From Mucilaginibacter gilvus (lineage in GTDB: Bacteria; Bacteroidota; Bacteroidia; Sphingobacteriales; Sphingobacteriaceae), in contig NZ_SBIW01000002.1 of NCBI RefSeq assembly GCF_004054195.1, positions 558,001 through 622,000 of the forward strand: DNA of 64,000 nucleotides, in the 5' to 3' direction. The notes beneath the pieces were generated by a model. The model saw only the letters and a program-made list of their open reading frames with translations, was not told the origin of the DNA and did not search any database. This document shows, one piece after another, positions 32,850 to 41,429 of the stretch. Each line of letters starts with the position of its first letter. Within the stretch, counting starts at the first letter, position 1. The translations under genes were made by a program, and so were the position numbers.

Positions 32850-34618
32850 TCAGTCAAACGCGCTAAAATGTCCTCGGCAGATAATTTCTCCTGCACACCG
32901 CTTTCCATGTTCTTAAAGGCAAGTAAACCACTTTGCATTTCGTCGCTGCCTATTAACACGGCATAGGAGATCTGCTTGTTATTGGCGTAATCCATTTGCT
33001 TCTTAACCTTAGCACCTGCAGGATACAATTCGGCACTTACGTTGCTATCGCGAAGTTTTTGCAGTAAGGGCAAAGCGTAAATTTCGGCCTGGGTATCAAA
33101 GGCTATAATAAGCACCTGGGTACTTTGCTCTGCAGATGCAGGGAAAAGATTTAGTTCTTCCAACACATCATAAATACGATCGGCACCGAAAGAGATGCCC
33201 GCCCCGGTTAAACCTTTTAAACCGAACATGCCGGTAAGGTCGTCGTAACGGCCGCCACCACCAATACTGCCCATGGCAACTTCGTTGGTCTTCACCTCAA
33301 AGATAGCGCCGGTGTAATAATTAAGTCCACGGGCAAGGGTGATGTCTAATTCCAACACCGCCTTTTTAAGAGGCGTATATTTTAAATAGTTAAATACAGT
33401 TTCTAATTCTTCGCAACCTTGTAAACCTATTTCCGAAGTTTTCAAAGCTTCGCGGAGTTTTCGCAATTTCTCCTCGTTGCTGCCTTCCAGCAAAATAACG
33501 GGCTTTAATTTATCAATATCCGCATCTGTAAAACCGCGCTCTAAAAGCTCCCTTATAACGCCATCAAGGCCTATTTTGTCCAGCTTATCAATGGCTACAG
33601 TAAGATCAACAATACTATCATATTTATCTATAACTTGTGCTATTCCTGATAGTATTTTTCTATTATTTATTTTTATAGTGAAATCTTGCAGGCCTAACAA
33701 GCTCAAAGCCTCATCATAAATCATCACAAACTCAGCTTCGTTTAATAAAGAAGCGGAGCCGACCACGTCCGCATCGCATTGGTAAAATTCACGGTAACGT
33801 CCCTTCTGCGGCCTGTCGGCACGCCAAACCGGCTGCACCTGGAAGCGTTTGAACGGGAAGGTGATTTCGTTTTGGTGCTGCACTACGTAACGAGCAAAAG
33901 GCACGGTGAGATCGTAGCGGAGGGCTTTTTCGGAAATGGAACTGGTAATGCTTGCTGGAGAAAGTTGTTTATTAATGAATTTTTCAAATTTTATAACAGT
34001 TCGCAATCTATAGTAACTATTAACAGCCCGAATAAAGTCTGTTTTGACTGTATCTTCTTTATATTGAGTATTCTTTATTGAACGATAATGTTCAAGGCGA
34101 TTCTTTACATTATTCTTTTTGAGGCTATCATTCCTTGAGAAAAGGTATTTAACAAACGCTTCCTTAATAGATTCAACAAACTCCTGCTTTTTTATCTCCG
34201 CTAATAAAATATCCGAATGGAAATTCATAAACAAATTAGATTTAATCTGTTTTATGCGCCCCTCGAATACGGTATCATCCATATTTAAAAAACTTACTGC
34301 TAATTCAGCGGCAATACTTTTAAACAATTCAATAAAGTCCTCGTCAATCCGAGTGCTATTTACCGATTTAATTAAGTCTTTAATTAGTTTAGAAGTATAA
34401 TCTCCAGAATCAATAATTTTAAATATCAACTTATCCCCCTCGTCACCATACTTCCCGGTAAGGGTGCTCAGGTTCTCCATCGTTGGCGTTTCTATTTGCT
34501 GGTAGCCATACTTGCGGAACACGCCCTTAATGGTATCAAAAATAAAATTACGCTTTGCCATTTCGGCCGGAGAAAAATCGCGGGTACCCTTGGGTACAGA
34601 TGGTTTGATGGATGCCAT
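32846..34618 (-). CDS. hisS: Histidyl-tRNA synthetase with a long internal insertion
   Basis: A 590-residue class II synthetase; Bacteroidota HisRS are usually about 450-460. The core is intact: motif 1 region FRKYGYQQIETPT, ALRYDLTVPFARYV, motif 2 loop VWRADRPQKGRYREFYQCDA, the HisA signature LARGLNYYTGAIFEV and motif 3 GISFGADRIYDVL, plus a normal anticodon domain. Between SGDY (residue 74) and EKALRYDL (about 230) there are 155 residues where roughly 30 are expected. The excess is Lys/Asn/Ile/Phe-rich, encoded by visibly AT-rich DNA (about 33932-34396), without frameshift. ATG 34618 is chosen because of the -7 box just upstream. Confidence 0.93.
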   Translation of the reverse strand: MASIKPSVPKGTRDFSPAEMAKRNFIFDTIKGVFRKYGYQQIETPTMENLSTLTGKYGDEGDKLIFKIIDSGDYTSKLIKDLIKSVNSTRIDEDFIELFKSIAAELAVSFLNMDDTVFEGRIKQIKSNLFMNFHSDILLAEIKKQEFVESIKEAFVKYLFSRNDSLKKNNVKNRLEHYRSIKNTQYKEDTVKTDFIRAVNSYYRLRTVIKFEKFINKQLSPASITSSISEKALRYDLTVPFARYVVQHQNEITFPFKRFQVQPVWRADRPQKGRYREFYQCDADVVGSASLLNEAEFVMIYDEALSLLGLQDFTIKINNRKILSGIAQVIDKYDSIVDLTVAIDKLDKIGLDGVIRELLERGFTDADIDKLKPVILLEGSNEEKLRKLREALKTSEIGLQGCEELETVFNYLKYTPLKKAVLELDITLARGLNYYTGAIFEVKTNEVAMGSIGGGGRYDDLTGMFGLKGLTGAGISFGADRIYDVLEELNLFPASAEQSTQVLIIAFDTQAEIYALPLLQKLRDSNVSAELYPAGAKVKKQMDYANNKQISYAVLIGSDEMQSGLLAFKNMESGVQEKLSAEDILARLTD

Positions 34619-34622
34619 GGCG

Positions 34623-34630
34623 CAAAGGTA
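34623..34630 (-). promoter_or_regulatory. Candidate -7 box (TACCTTTG) of hisS
   Basis: An exact TAnnTTTG match on the minus strand ending four bases before the ATG at 34618. It makes the in-frame start five codons upstream (34633) impossible and predicts a leaderless message. Confidence 0.45.
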
Positions 34631-34657
34631 CAAAAAACAAACTTTGTGCCGTACGAA

Positions 34658-34690
34658 GCCTCACCTAAATCCCCTCCAAAGGAAAAGGCT
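34658..34690. repeat. Intergenic CTCACCTAAATCCCCTCC repeat, copy 5
   Basis: GCCTCACCTAAATCCCCTCC followed by AAAGGAAAAGGCTTT; same layout as the copies at 3865 and 14733 with a degraded right arm. Confidence 0.55.
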
Positions 34691-34743
34691 TTCTTGTCCC
34701 TATGCATAACCTACCTCGCCATTGGAAAGGGCTGGGCGGCTAC

Positions 34744-34780
34744 AAAAACAAAGCCCCCTGCTTTTGGCAAGGGGCTTTGT
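34744..34780 (-). terminator. Rho-independent terminator of the OmpA lipoprotein gene
   Basis: Arms 34748-34757 (ACAAAGCCCC) and 34771-34780 (GGGGCTTTGT) pair over 10 bp, with an inner TGC/GCA stem. Read on the minus strand it is followed by TTTTTGTA, a suitable T-run, 30 bases after the stop codon. Confidence 0.85.
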
Positions 34781-34810
34781 AAAACTATTAACTGATCTCT
34801 ATTATTAATC

Positions 34811-35488
34811 TTATTGTGCTGCGCGGGCCTGATTTTTCATTTGCTCGTTGGCAACAATTACAATCTCTACACGGCGATTTTGTGAGCGGCCGTCAACGGT
34901 AGTGTTATCTGCAATCGGCTCAATTTCGCCTTTACCCGAAGTAGACAACCTGGAGTTGGCAACATTACCGGCCGCGATGAATGCTTTCACGGCTTCTGCC
35001 CTGCGGATAGAAAGATCCATGTTGTGAGCGTCGGACCCGGTGTTGTCGGTATGGCCAACAATTAAAATATTTGTTTGCGGGTTGTTTGCCAACGATGCAG
35101 AAAGATTTTGCAGATTGGTACGTGCGGCAGCTTTAAGTGCAGATTGATCGGTATCAAATAAAATACCCGAATCGAATTTCACCAAAATACCCTCGCCTTC
35201 GCGGATAACGGTAGCACCCGGTACGGTTTGTTTAATTTCGGCTGCTTGCCTGTCCATATTACGGCCAATAAAAGCACCTGCTGTACCACCAACGGCACCG
35301 CCTATAATAGCTCCTAATGCAGTATTACCCGCTGCTTTACCAATTATTGCACCAATGGTACCGCCGGCACCTGCGCCAATAGCTGCGCCTTTTTGTGTTT
35401 TGGTAAGTGAATTACAGCCAGCGCCCAAAACGCCTAACGTAGCTAATGCAATACTGAACGTAGCTATCTTTAATTTTAAAGTCTTCAT
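34811..35488 (-). CDS. OmpA-family lipoprotein with glycine-zipper domain
   Basis: A 225-residue protein. The signal peptide ends in the lipobox LGAGC (Cys at about 25). Residues 35-85 are a glycine-zipper region (GAAIGAGAGGTIGAIIG, GGAVGGTAGAFIG), and residues about 105-215 an OmpA peptidoglycan-binding domain with VGHTDNTGSDAHN and the DGRSQNRRVEI signature. It should anchor the outer membrane to the cell wall. The ATG at 35488 is chosen for the signal peptide; a longer reading to 35569 adds 27 residues without function. A promoter about 130 bases upstream and a terminator downstream mark it as a single-gene unit. Confidence 0.93.
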   Translation of the reverse strand: MKTLKLKIATFSIALATLGVLGAGCNSLTKTQKGAAIGAGAGGTIGAIIGKAAGNTALGAIIGGAVGGTAGAFIGRNMDRQAAEIKQTVPGATVIREGEGILVKFDSGILFDTDQSALKAAARTNLQNLSASLANNPQTNILIVGHTDNTGSDAHNMDLSIRRAEAVKAFIAAGNVANSRLSTSGKGEIEPIADNTTVDGRSQNRRVEIVIVANEQMKNQARAAQ

Positions 35489-35626
35489 GTTGTTTAGTTG
35501 ATGTGTTATATACCAGAACCGTTGCAAAGTGAATGCCAAATTATACAGTTTTTGGTTAATAACCGACAACCATCACCAAGGGTAATAAATGATAGTGTAA
35601 CAACATTTTTTTAATGTTTAGGAAAA

Positions 35627-35655
35627 CAAAAGTAAAAAAATAGCAGAAACGGCAA
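35627..35655 (-). promoter_or_regulatory. Candidate promoter (TTG-N18-TACTTTTG) of the OmpA lipoprotein gene
   Basis: On the minus strand TTG (35655-35653) and TACTTTTG (35634-35627) are spaced by 18 bases. The leader to the ATG at 35488 would be about 130 bases, unusually long compared with other genes here. Confidence 0.4.
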
Positions 35656-35704
35656 CTGCCATATTTAACGACTGACTGCATTTTAGTACAAAATTGGCGC
35701 AATA

Positions 35705-37033
35705 CTATTGCTTTACCAATTTTGCAGGTATAATGAGGGTAAAGGTACTGCCCACACTCTGTTCGGAGCGCACCTGTATTTCTATATCGTGAAAGGCGGC
35801 TATAGATTTTACAATAGGCAACCCCAGGCCAAAGCTATCCTGTTTAAGCGATTGTTTTATTTTTTTAAACCGGTTAAAAATATACGGTAGCTCGTCGGCA
35901 GCAATGCCAATGCCGGTATCGTTTATATTGATGGTGTAATAATTCTTCACTCGCTCCCCCGTGATAATGATCGTACCATCAGGTTTATTGTATTTGATAG
36001 CATTGTTCACCAGGTTAAACAGCAGGTTGAACAGCAAAAACTTGTTTACATTGTTCAAGGTTACCTCCTGTGAGAGCGCCAGCGCGTACCCAATATTTTT
36101 CTCCTGTAGGCGAATGGAGATCTCTTCATACAGATCCTGAAGCATATAAGTAAGCGAGATCTCATCTTCCTTTAAAAACTGTTCGTTCTCTATCTGGGAT
36201 ATCAGCAGCAAGGTTTTGGTAATGCTTTTTAGCCTGTTGAGTATCTTCTGCATCTCCAGCATACGCACTTTCATCTCATCGCCAATATCTTCCTGCTCAA
36301 ACATGTTCTCAATCTTCGATTGAAGGATAGATATCGGTGTCATCAATTCGTGCGAGGCGTTGGAGATAAACTCACGTTCCTTTTGAAAAGCGTTCTCAAT
36401 GGTCCCGATCATTTTATGGATGCTCAGATCGAGGTGCTGAAAATCAGACGTGCTGGTTTTAACCTGCGTGTAAGATGTAAAACTCGGGAACTTTGCACCG
36501 ACCAGCTTGGTGCGAATAATGCGGCTTAGTGGCGCGAGAATATAGTTGGAGTACACCTGATCGGCAATGATGGTTAACAATATCATCCCCAACAATATCA
36601 GGAAGGCGATATTCTGTAAAGGCCCGGTGGTATCATCAATGGTTTCGGTGCTTTTCCCAATCTCCAACAGGTAATTTTTATTATCAACCGTAAAGGTGTG
36701 GCTAAGTATGCGATAGCCAATAGTATCGCGCTCCACAAGACGGGGTTCATTTTGGATGGTATCGGCATAGTAATCGGGTTCAACTTCGTCCAAACTAATG
36801 TATTCCTCCTTTAGCGGGAGGTAACTGCCGTAGCTCTGGCCATCCTCAATGTAAGTTTTTATCCCTCTATCCTTAACAATTTGCAAAAGCTTGTCCTTTT
36901 GTTTTATCAGGCGGCTATCGGTGTAATTGCGGTTAATGTTTTCGATAATAGAGGGCAGCAACAGCACAAAAAGGGTTACAATAACCAATTTTGATATGGC
37001 ATTAAACAGCGTAAGTTTGGTTTTAAGTTTCAA
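35705..37033 (-). CDS. Membrane sensor histidine kinase
   Basis: A 442-residue kinase with two membrane segments (about residues 10-30 and 141-160) enclosing a periplasmic sensor of about 110 residues, then a HAMP-like linker, a HisKA helix with His228 in NASHELMTPISIL, and an HATPase domain (NLLFNLVNNAIKYN, NDTGIGIAADELPYIF, GLGLPIVKSIA). It starts three bases after the response-regulator stop, and the two form a standard pair. The upstream genes of the same operon encode an outer-membrane barrel and a small basic secreted protein, suggesting an envelope signal. Confidence 0.94.
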   Translation of the reverse strand: MKLKTKLTLFNAISKLVIVTLFVLLLPSIIENINRNYTDSRLIKQKDKLLQIVKDRGIKTYIEDGQSYGSYLPLKEEYISLDEVEPDYYADTIQNEPRLVERDTIGYRILSHTFTVDNKNYLLEIGKSTETIDDTTGPLQNIAFLILLGMILLTIIADQVYSNYILAPLSRIIRTKLVGAKFPSFTSYTQVKTSTSDFQHLDLSIHKMIGTIENAFQKEREFISNASHELMTPISILQSKIENMFEQEDIGDEMKVRMLEMQKILNRLKSITKTLLLISQIENEQFLKEDEISLTYMLQDLYEEISIRLQEKNIGYALALSQEVTLNNVNKFLLFNLLFNLVNNAIKYNKPDGTIIITGERVKNYYTININDTGIGIAADELPYIFNRFKKIKQSLKQDSFGLGLPIVKSIAAFHDIEIQVRSEQSVGSTFTLIIPAKLVKQ

Positions 37034-37036
37034 TAC

Positions 37037-37720
37037 TTAAACGTTTGTTTTTATCCGGTAACCCAGTCCCCGCACGGTTTCCAACCACTCGGTAGCGGCA
37101 AAAACGCTTAGCTTTTTGCGTATGTTTTTGATGTGAGCGTCAATAAAGTTAGAGTCGTAATCGTCGTTCACCACGCTGCCCCAAATATGCTCGCTTAATT
37201 GCGCCCTGGTTAAGGTGCGGTTTTTATGCAAAATGAGGTACGCTATGAGATCGAACTCCTTTTTGGTTATCGTACTAACGGTGTTACTCAAATGCGTGAT
37301 GGTACGGTCCGTTAGGTTCACCAGGAAGCCATCCAGGTCTACCGTTTGGTTTACCAAGCCAAATTTGCGGCGGGTAATCGCCTGCATACGGCTTTGCAAC
37401 TCCAGCAACGAGAATGGTTTTGCAAGGTAATCATCGGCGCCAAGGTCCAGCCCCTTTATACGATCGTTAACCTCCGCGCGGGCGGTAAGAATGATACAGG
37501 CCGCTTCGGGGCGACTCTTTTTTGCCTCCTTTAACAAGTCGAGTCCTTCATAATCGGGCAGGCCGAGGTCTATCAGGATAAAATCATAAAGGTTTACCGC
37601 TATTTTTTCGGATGCAGATGTACCGTTAAAACATACCTCGCAGATGTAGTTGTTTTTTGACAAAAACAACTCCACTTCGTAGGCAAGCGCCTTTTCATCT
37701 TCTATAATTAAAACATTCAT
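37037..37720 (-). CDS. OmpR-family response regulator
   Basis: A 227-residue transcription factor. The receiver domain has the acidic pair Glu7/Asp8 (IIEDEK), phosphorylation site Asp51 (ILIDLGLP), Thr in ILTARAEVNDR and the Lys of LAKPFS. The C-terminal winged-helix (about 130-227) has the usual DSNFIDAHIKNIRKKL recognition helix. It partners with the kinase three bases downstream and lies six bases after the barrel gene. It may regulate its own operon. Confidence 0.95.
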   Translation of the reverse strand: MNVLIIEDEKALAYEVELFLSKNNYICEVCFNGTSASEKIAVNLYDFILIDLGLPDYEGLDLLKEAKKSRPEAACIILTARAEVNDRIKGLDLGADDYLAKPFSLLELQSRMQAITRRKFGLVNQTVDLDGFLVNLTDRTITHLSNTVSTITKKEFDLIAYLILHKNRTLTRAQLSEHIWGSVVNDDYDSNFIDAHIKNIRKKLSVFAATEWLETVRGLGYRIKTNV

Positions 37721-37726
37721 CAGGCA

Positions 37727-38638
37727 TCAATAAAAAACGTAATAAAATGTTAAGTTATAAAAAGATTCGCGCCGGTTAAGCAGCGCGCCTTCCACATTCA
37801 CCGGGATAGAATACCGGTACGAAAACTCTAAAGTATAATGTGGCCTGTTATAGGATATAGGCACTTTAAAGCTGTAATTAAGCATAGTAAACTTAGCATT
37901 TGCCCTCGCCCCAACCCCGTTTTCGTTTCGGATATAAATATTATTTGCTTCCAGCCGGTATTTATGGTCGATAGAGTAGCGCTGCACAAAGTTTTGCGTG
38001 CCCAAAATAAAATTAAAAGATGGGTTTATAGACAGGTAATCCTGATCGTCAAAAATACCCCAACTGCTTTCCCAATATTTAGAATTGCTGATGGTGGCAA
38101 ATACATCGTACGATTTGCCAAAAAGGTAGTCGCCTATGACGCTGGTTTTAAACGGACCCCAATCGTACGAGTTTTTAAAGTTGATATCATTAGATGATGC
38201 CGATTTAATGATCTCCGATTCGTTATTAAAAATAAACCGGGTGTAACTGATGGTGCCGGTAAACTTTTTGGAGACCCGGTAATAATACCCGCCGCCCACG
38301 TCAATTTCGTCTACCACAGGCTTATAGCCCAACACTTTTAATGCAGAACCATATATAAAAAAGCCCGATTGATAGTTTATCACCAGGTCGGCCGCCATAA
38401 AGGGATATTTGGTTGGGCCGGTACGCCCAAAAAAAAGCGCGTCGCTACCGTAATTTATGCCTGCGGAAAGGGAGTTCTTTTTTACAACAGCGGCCGTTGT
38501 ATCGGCAGGAGTTTTGGTAACCGTATCTGTATCGGCAGCCAAACGGGTTTGCAAGGCTGCAATAAGCAAAGGTTTTGCCACTGCAGCGCTCAACGCGTTA
38601 CAACTCACTAAAAGAACCAATATGCCGAAGTATCTCAT
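37727..38638 (-). CDS. Predicted outer-membrane beta-barrel protein linked to a two-component system
   Basis: A 303-residue protein with signal peptide (about 1-20, ...LSAAVA), a linker of Thr/Ala/Asp residues (30-55), and a barrel-like body rich in alternating Tyr/Phe patterns (GGGYYYRVSKKFTGTISY, YSFKVPISYNRPHYTLEF), ending in FYYVFY. The ATG at 38638 gives the signal peptide; a longer reading to 38761 does not add anything sensible. It precedes the response regulator by six bases. No named family is recognised. Being co-expressed with a two-component system, it may be a sensed or regulated porin-like protein. Confidence 0.72.
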   Translation of the reverse strand: MRYFGILVLLVSCNALSAAVAKPLLIAALQTRLAADTDTVTKTPADTTAAVVKKNSLSAGINYGSDALFFGRTGPTKYPFMAADLVINYQSGFFIYGSALKVLGYKPVVDEIDVGGGYYYRVSKKFTGTISYTRFIFNNESEIIKSASSNDINFKNSYDWGPFKTSVIGDYLFGKSYDVFATISNSKYWESSWGIFDDQDYLSINPSFNFILGTQNFVQRYSIDHKYRLEANNIYIRNENGVGARANAKFTMLNYSFKVPISYNRPHYTLEFSYRYSIPVNVEGALLNRRESFYNLTFYYVFY

Positions 38639-38660
38639 TAATAATGCTGTAAACTTAATA

Positions 38661-39005
38661 CTAATTATTATTTCTTCTTGGTATCTCAGGCGGTCGCTCC
38701 ATACCATCTGGCCGGCGCTGCCGCTTAGTTTTAGCTTTGGGCTTGCCTGTTGCCGGGTCAATCTCCTCCACTTTTTCGGGCTTGGGCTGTTTTTTTGCTT
38801 TAGCTACTTCTTTAATTTTCTTTTTGTCCTCCTCCTGCTGACGCTGCCTGGCCTTAGCGGTGGTATCCTTTTGTAACGCAGGGGTAACACCTATACGTAT
38901 AGTAAAGCCAGTAAAAGTTTTATGATTAATAGTGTTGGTGCTTGCGGATAAAAGGCGTGGTGCGGATATCATTAAGAGTACAATATACAAAAACCACTTT
39001 ATCAT
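38661..39005 (-). CDS. Small secreted basic protein of unknown function
   Basis: A 114-residue protein: signal peptide (about 1-20, ...PRLLSAS), a short beta-like segment (KTFTGFTIRIGVTP) and a highly charged Lys/Arg/Glu/Pro-rich tail, probably disordered (KKKIKEVAKAKKQPKPEK, TKRQRRPDGMERPPEIPRR). It lies 22 bases before the outer-membrane barrel gene in the same orientation. I recognise no family. It could bind lipopolysaccharide or peptidoglycan by charge, but this is a guess. Confidence 0.55.
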   Translation of the reverse strand: MIKWFLYIVLLMISAPRLLSASTNTINHKTFTGFTIRIGVTPALQKDTTAKARQRQQEEDKKKIKEVAKAKKQPKPEKVEEIDPATGKPKAKTKRQRRPDGMERPPEIPRRNNN

Positions 39006-39156
39006 TTCAGGAGGCAAACAAAAGCTTTATTACCTATGCAACAAAAGCTAAACGCCAATGCATGCATCAGTAAATAATTGGGGGTAAAAATTTTCTTATA
39101 AAGGCTTGGTTATAATATTGGTAAATATATAAATAGCGATATAAGCAGCCAAGTGC

Positions 39157-40089
39157 CTATACCGTTAATTTGATATCTTTTGATGTGTAAACGCGGGCGT
39201 GGTCGTCAACAATAATGCAGGCCATTTGGTTTAGTTTGTTTATTAAATACAAGCCTGCGTTTATGCCCATTGCTATAATAGGCGTTGCCATAGCATCGGC
39301 CAGTTCTGCGCCGGGGGTTATAATGCTTACGCTCTTAATTTTGCTAACCGGGAAACCGCTCTCCGGGTTTATACTGCCGGCAGGTTTCGCACTGCTTACG
39401 ACTGACATTTCTTCCGAATTGAAAGATGTAGCTATTGCCATGTTGCTGATGTTTACATCTGCGAAGGGCTGTGTCGCCTGTGAAGGGTCGGCAGCGCCAA
39501 TGGTCCAGGGAGTATTATCGGGCTGCAGGCCCCAGCTCAGCAGATCGCCACCGGCGTTGATAACACCGCTGCTTACACCCTGCATCTGTAAAATATATTT
39601 TGCCCTATCGGCAGCATAGCCGCGGCTAATAGCGCCCAGGCCAATTCGCATACCTTTGTTCTTTAAAAACACGGTTTGCTTAGCAGCATCCAGCACTACG
39701 TTTTTATAATTTGTGAGGCTTAGCTTGCGTTTAGCCGCTTTAGTATCAGCAACAACTATTTGGGTTGCGGGATAGGTGATATCGAAAGTACCATGAGTAA
39801 GGTCAGAGATCTGCAGGGCTCTGTCAACAAGCTTAAAAATTTCGGCATCAACACGCACCGGCCTGATACCGGCGTTGCGGTTTATCTCGTTCAGTTTGCT
39901 GTCATCTGTAAAAGTGCTCAACAGTTTTTCAACACGATTGATCTCATTAACGGCTTCGCTTATACGTTCGTCTGCCCAGGCGGCATCATTAGCCACTAAA
40001 CTTATCCCGAACCTATTACCCATTAAGCGGGCTTCGCGTGCGAAAACCGAATTATTACTTGTTAAACTTTTTACTGCCAGCATATGCAT
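39157..40089 (-). CDS. apbE: FAD:protein FMN transferase
   Basis: A 310-residue ApbE enzyme that attaches FMN covalently to Thr in target proteins using FAD. Segments typical of the family: MGNRFGISL, STFTDDSKLNEINRNAG, THGTFDIT, IGLGAISRGYAADRA, SGVINAGGDLLSWG and, near the C-terminus, ELADAMATPIIAMG with the metal-binding Asp/Thr. The usual lipoprotein signal is missing, so it may act in the cytoplasm or use another export route. Likely targets (NqrB/C, RnfG or flavinylated PepSY-type proteins) are not in the window. It lies 151 bases upstream of the barrel/two-component operon in the same orientation. Confidence 0.93.
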   Translation of the reverse strand: MHMLAVKSLTSNNSVFAREARLMGNRFGISLVANDAAWADERISEAVNEINRVEKLLSTFTDDSKLNEINRNAGIRPVRVDAEIFKLVDRALQISDLTHGTFDITYPATQIVVADTKAAKRKLSLTNYKNVVLDAAKQTVFLKNKGMRIGLGAISRGYAADRAKYILQMQGVSSGVINAGGDLLSWGLQPDNTPWTIGAADPSQATQPFADVNISNMAIATSFNSEEMSVVSSAKPAGSINPESGFPVSKIKSVSIITPGAELADAMATPIIAMGINAGLYLINKLNQMACIIVDDHARVYTSKDIKLTV

Positions 40090-40316
40090 AAAGATTACGT
40101 ACAGTTAAAATAAGTTACAGCGGATACAAAAATTATTGCCAGCACATAACTTAACACTGCTAAAATAACCGGGCATTATGAAATTGAGATGAAAAGGTTA
40201 TAAAGTGATATTAAATTATTATTTTGCGGGGTACATATATATAAATATTTCAATATATGTAAAACAACCGATCAATTTGAACCATTAGCGCAGCTGACTA
40301 CTGTGTACATCAATCC

Positions 40317-41429
40317 ATGAAAAAACTCGCGCTTGTCGTTTTCCTGTTATTTTCGTTTGCACGTTTGCTGGCCCAAAGCAATAATAAATTAGAGCTTAAT
40401 GGCCTGTATGGCCTAAGCACATTCACCGCTGAATTTTATAAAACACCAGGGCACATAGGTGGTGCCGAAGCAGCCTACCATTTTGATATGGGGAATAACA
40501 AAGCCCCATACATTCGCCTATTAAACGTACAGGCTATTGACGTGGTTGCCGGCTTCCGTAATTTTAACAACGTAAGTGTAATTGATAGTAATAACGTTGT
40601 AACCCAGCCTATAGGGCAAGTTTATTCGCTAATGGGGAGGTTAGAGTTCCCGATAATTAAAGCAGGTGGCACCCGTGTTGTTTTTGCGCCCGCACTGGGT
40701 TTTGCCTATGCAACGGGTACTTATTTTACCAATGGAAACCCGCTCATAGGCAGCCACATTAATTTATGTACGCAAGCGGGGTTGTTCATAACCACCCCTT
40801 TGAGCAACACCATAACGCTAAAGGGTGGGATAGATATTTTTCATTACTCCAACGGCGCCGTAAGGGTACCCAATAATGGGGTTAACACGGTGGAAACATC
40901 ATTAGGCCTTATTAAAACTTTAAGTACACCCGGGCCGCAAACAAGCAGTAAGGCCTTCAGCACTTTTTATAAACATTCTTTTGAGCTTGGTTTTGATGTG
41001 GGCCGCCGTGGCATACAAAAAGCTGAGGGGGGGTTGTACAAAACTGGCTTTTCGGCAGCTTATAATTACCGGCTAAGCCCTGTATTGAGTTTAAAGGCAG
41101 GCGGCGATGCCGTGTATTACTTTACGCTCTATCATCCCGATAACGACCCCAAAACTAACTTGGAGCCTACTTACCAATATCATGGCACATCGTTCGATAG
41201 GTGGCGTTACGGGCTTAGCGTAGGTGCCGACCTCTGGCTGGGCCGGCTGGCTATTATGGCAAACTACGGGTATTACCTCCATTACAAAAGCACCACCAAA
41301 ATTAACACCTACTGGACCCCCGGCGTAAAATATTACATGCTGCCGTGGATGGCTTTACAAGTGAAAGCTTACATCCACAACAGCGATTGTGATTACCTGG
41401 GTGGTGGCTTAATCTTCCGGGTGCATTAA
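40317..41429 (+). CDS. PagL-like acyloxyacyl hydrolase (lipid A 3-O-deacylase family)
   Basis: A 370-residue protein with signal peptide (1-19, ARLLAQ) and a beta-barrel body. The PagL-family signature is visible as FHYSNGAVRVPNNGVN, giving the catalytic pair His176 and Ser178 with a Glu at 193 as a likely third residue. Family members remove the 3-O acyl chain of lipid A in the outer membrane. The protein is roughly twice the size of classical PagL: a second barrel-like half (about 215-370) follows and has no motif I can name. Its TAA overlaps the stop codon of the converging prfA gene. Confidence 0.82.
   Translation: MKKLALVVFLLFSFARLLAQSNNKLELNGLYGLSTFTAEFYKTPGHIGGAEAAYHFDMGNNKAPYIRLLNVQAIDVVAGFRNFNNVSVIDSNNVVTQPIGQVYSLMGRLEFPIIKAGGTRVVFAPALGFAYATGTYFTNGNPLIGSHINLCTQAGLFITTPLSNTITLKGGIDIFHYSNGAVRVPNNGVNTVETSLGLIKTLSTPGPQTSSKAFSTFYKHSFELGFDVGRRGIQKAEGGLYKTGFSAAYNYRLSPVLSLKAGGDAVYYFTLYHPDNDPKTNLEPTYQYHGTSFDRWRYGLSVGADLWLGRLAIMANYGYYLHYKSTTKINTYWTPGVKYYMLPWMALQVKAYIHNSDCDYLGGGLIFRVH

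Noticed and set aside
38457..38876. A 139-residue plus-strand frame with hydrophobic stretch
   Set aside because: It is antisense to the barrel and small basic protein; the hydrophobicity arises from the complement of charged codons.
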